A stretch of DNA of 13,454 nucleotides, from positions 1 through 13,454 of the forward strand of contig NZ_JZWV01000310.1 in NCBI RefSeq assembly GCF_000966975.1. Direction: 5' to 3'. The stretch's first letter is position 1. The number at the start of each line of letters is the position of its first letter. Below, piece by piece: positions 13,433-13,454 of this stretch. Source of the stretch: Streptomyces katrae. GTDB taxonomy: Bacteria; Actinomycetota; Actinomycetes; Streptomycetales; Streptomycetaceae. The notes under the pieces are model-generated. The model was not told the DNA's origin, made no database searches, and saw only the letters and a list, made by a program, of their open reading frames with translations. Both the position numbers and the translations under genes were made by a program.

Positions 13433-13440
13433 GGGTAGAC
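13433..13440 (+). promoter_or_regulatory. SigB-type -10 candidate for the gene leaving the window
   Basis: GCGGGTAGACGCC, on the opposite strand to the 13395-13402 site and about 30 bp from it. The hexamer GGGTAG (13433-13438) is 10 nt from ATG 13448, the same geometry as the divergent gene. No exact GNNT -35 is seen; CGGT lies at 15 nt. Confidence 0.4.
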
Positions 13441-13447
13441 GCCCGGT

Positions 13448-13454
13448 ATGCCCC
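13448..13454 (+). CDS. Possible start of a gene cut by the window end
   Basis: Only ATG CCC C is visible. The call rests on its position: 10 nt downstream of a GGGTAG -10 candidate, divergent from the gene at 13387, and matching the leaderless geometry seen at 4918 and 13387. There is no SD and no protein evidence. Confidence 0.3.

Noticed and set aside
1..13454. tRNA, rRNA, insertion sequences or phage attachment sites
   Set aside because: No cloverleaf, rRNA-like stretch, transposase motif or terminal inverted repeat pair was recognised on either strand.

Overview
The window is very GC-rich chromosomal DNA with strong third-position GC bias, purine-rich Shine-Dalgarno sites and several GTG starts. 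It encodes families typical of Streptomyces and close relatives: an F420-dependent LLM oxidoreductase of the TIGR03557 type, DUF5709, a DUF6480-like protein, a Rho-N/plasmid-stabilisation-like protein and a SpoIIE-type phosphatase. I read it as a Streptomyces (or near relative) accessory region rich in stress and redox genes. I see no tRNA, rRNA, CRISPR array, transposase or phage gene.

Layout, left to right. A PlsC-like acyltransferase (-, 60-842) is divergent from a pseudo-receiver/glutaredoxin-like/thioredoxin-reductase-like fusion (+, 1063-2688). A two-gene minus operon follows: DUF2231-Rieske membrane protein (4918-3992), then a GAF-like/SpoIIE phosphatase (3977-2712). It is divergent from a flavin-reductase-like protein (+, 5059-5550). 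A tandem STAS protein (-, 6433-5603) and a small membrane protein (-, 6816-6586) come next. Divergent from these is a frameshifted TIGR03557 F420 oxidoreductase (+, 6992-7941), closed by a 14-bp perfect hairpin shared with a coupled minus pair: a 60-aa protein and DUF5709 (8702-7999). Three plus genes follow: Rho-N-like basic protein (8875-9198), secreted DUF4142 protein (9313-9840) and secreted M36-like metalloprotease (10017-11087). A 15-bp perfect hairpin ends that run. The right end has three minus genes: a glutathionyl-hydroquinone-reductase-like protein (13387-12353) and two paralogous unknowns (12276-11734, 11732-11151). A likely plus gene starts at 13448 and leaves the window.

The most useful unifying signal is non-coding. 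Five intergenic sites share the string CGGGTAGRCGC, which contains GGGTA, the -10 core of Streptomyces SigB-type stress sigma factors. One site (9225-9248) also has a correctly spaced GNNT -35. At three sites the start codon lies only 10-11 nt from the -10 hexamer and has no Shine-Dalgarno, suggesting leaderless transcripts. Together with a SpoIIE phosphatase and a tandem STAS protein, but no HATPase anti-sigma kinase, this suggests a locus under SigB-like general-stress control with part of a partner-switching apparatus. The regulon reading is inference. The gene families are mostly well supported by visible motifs.
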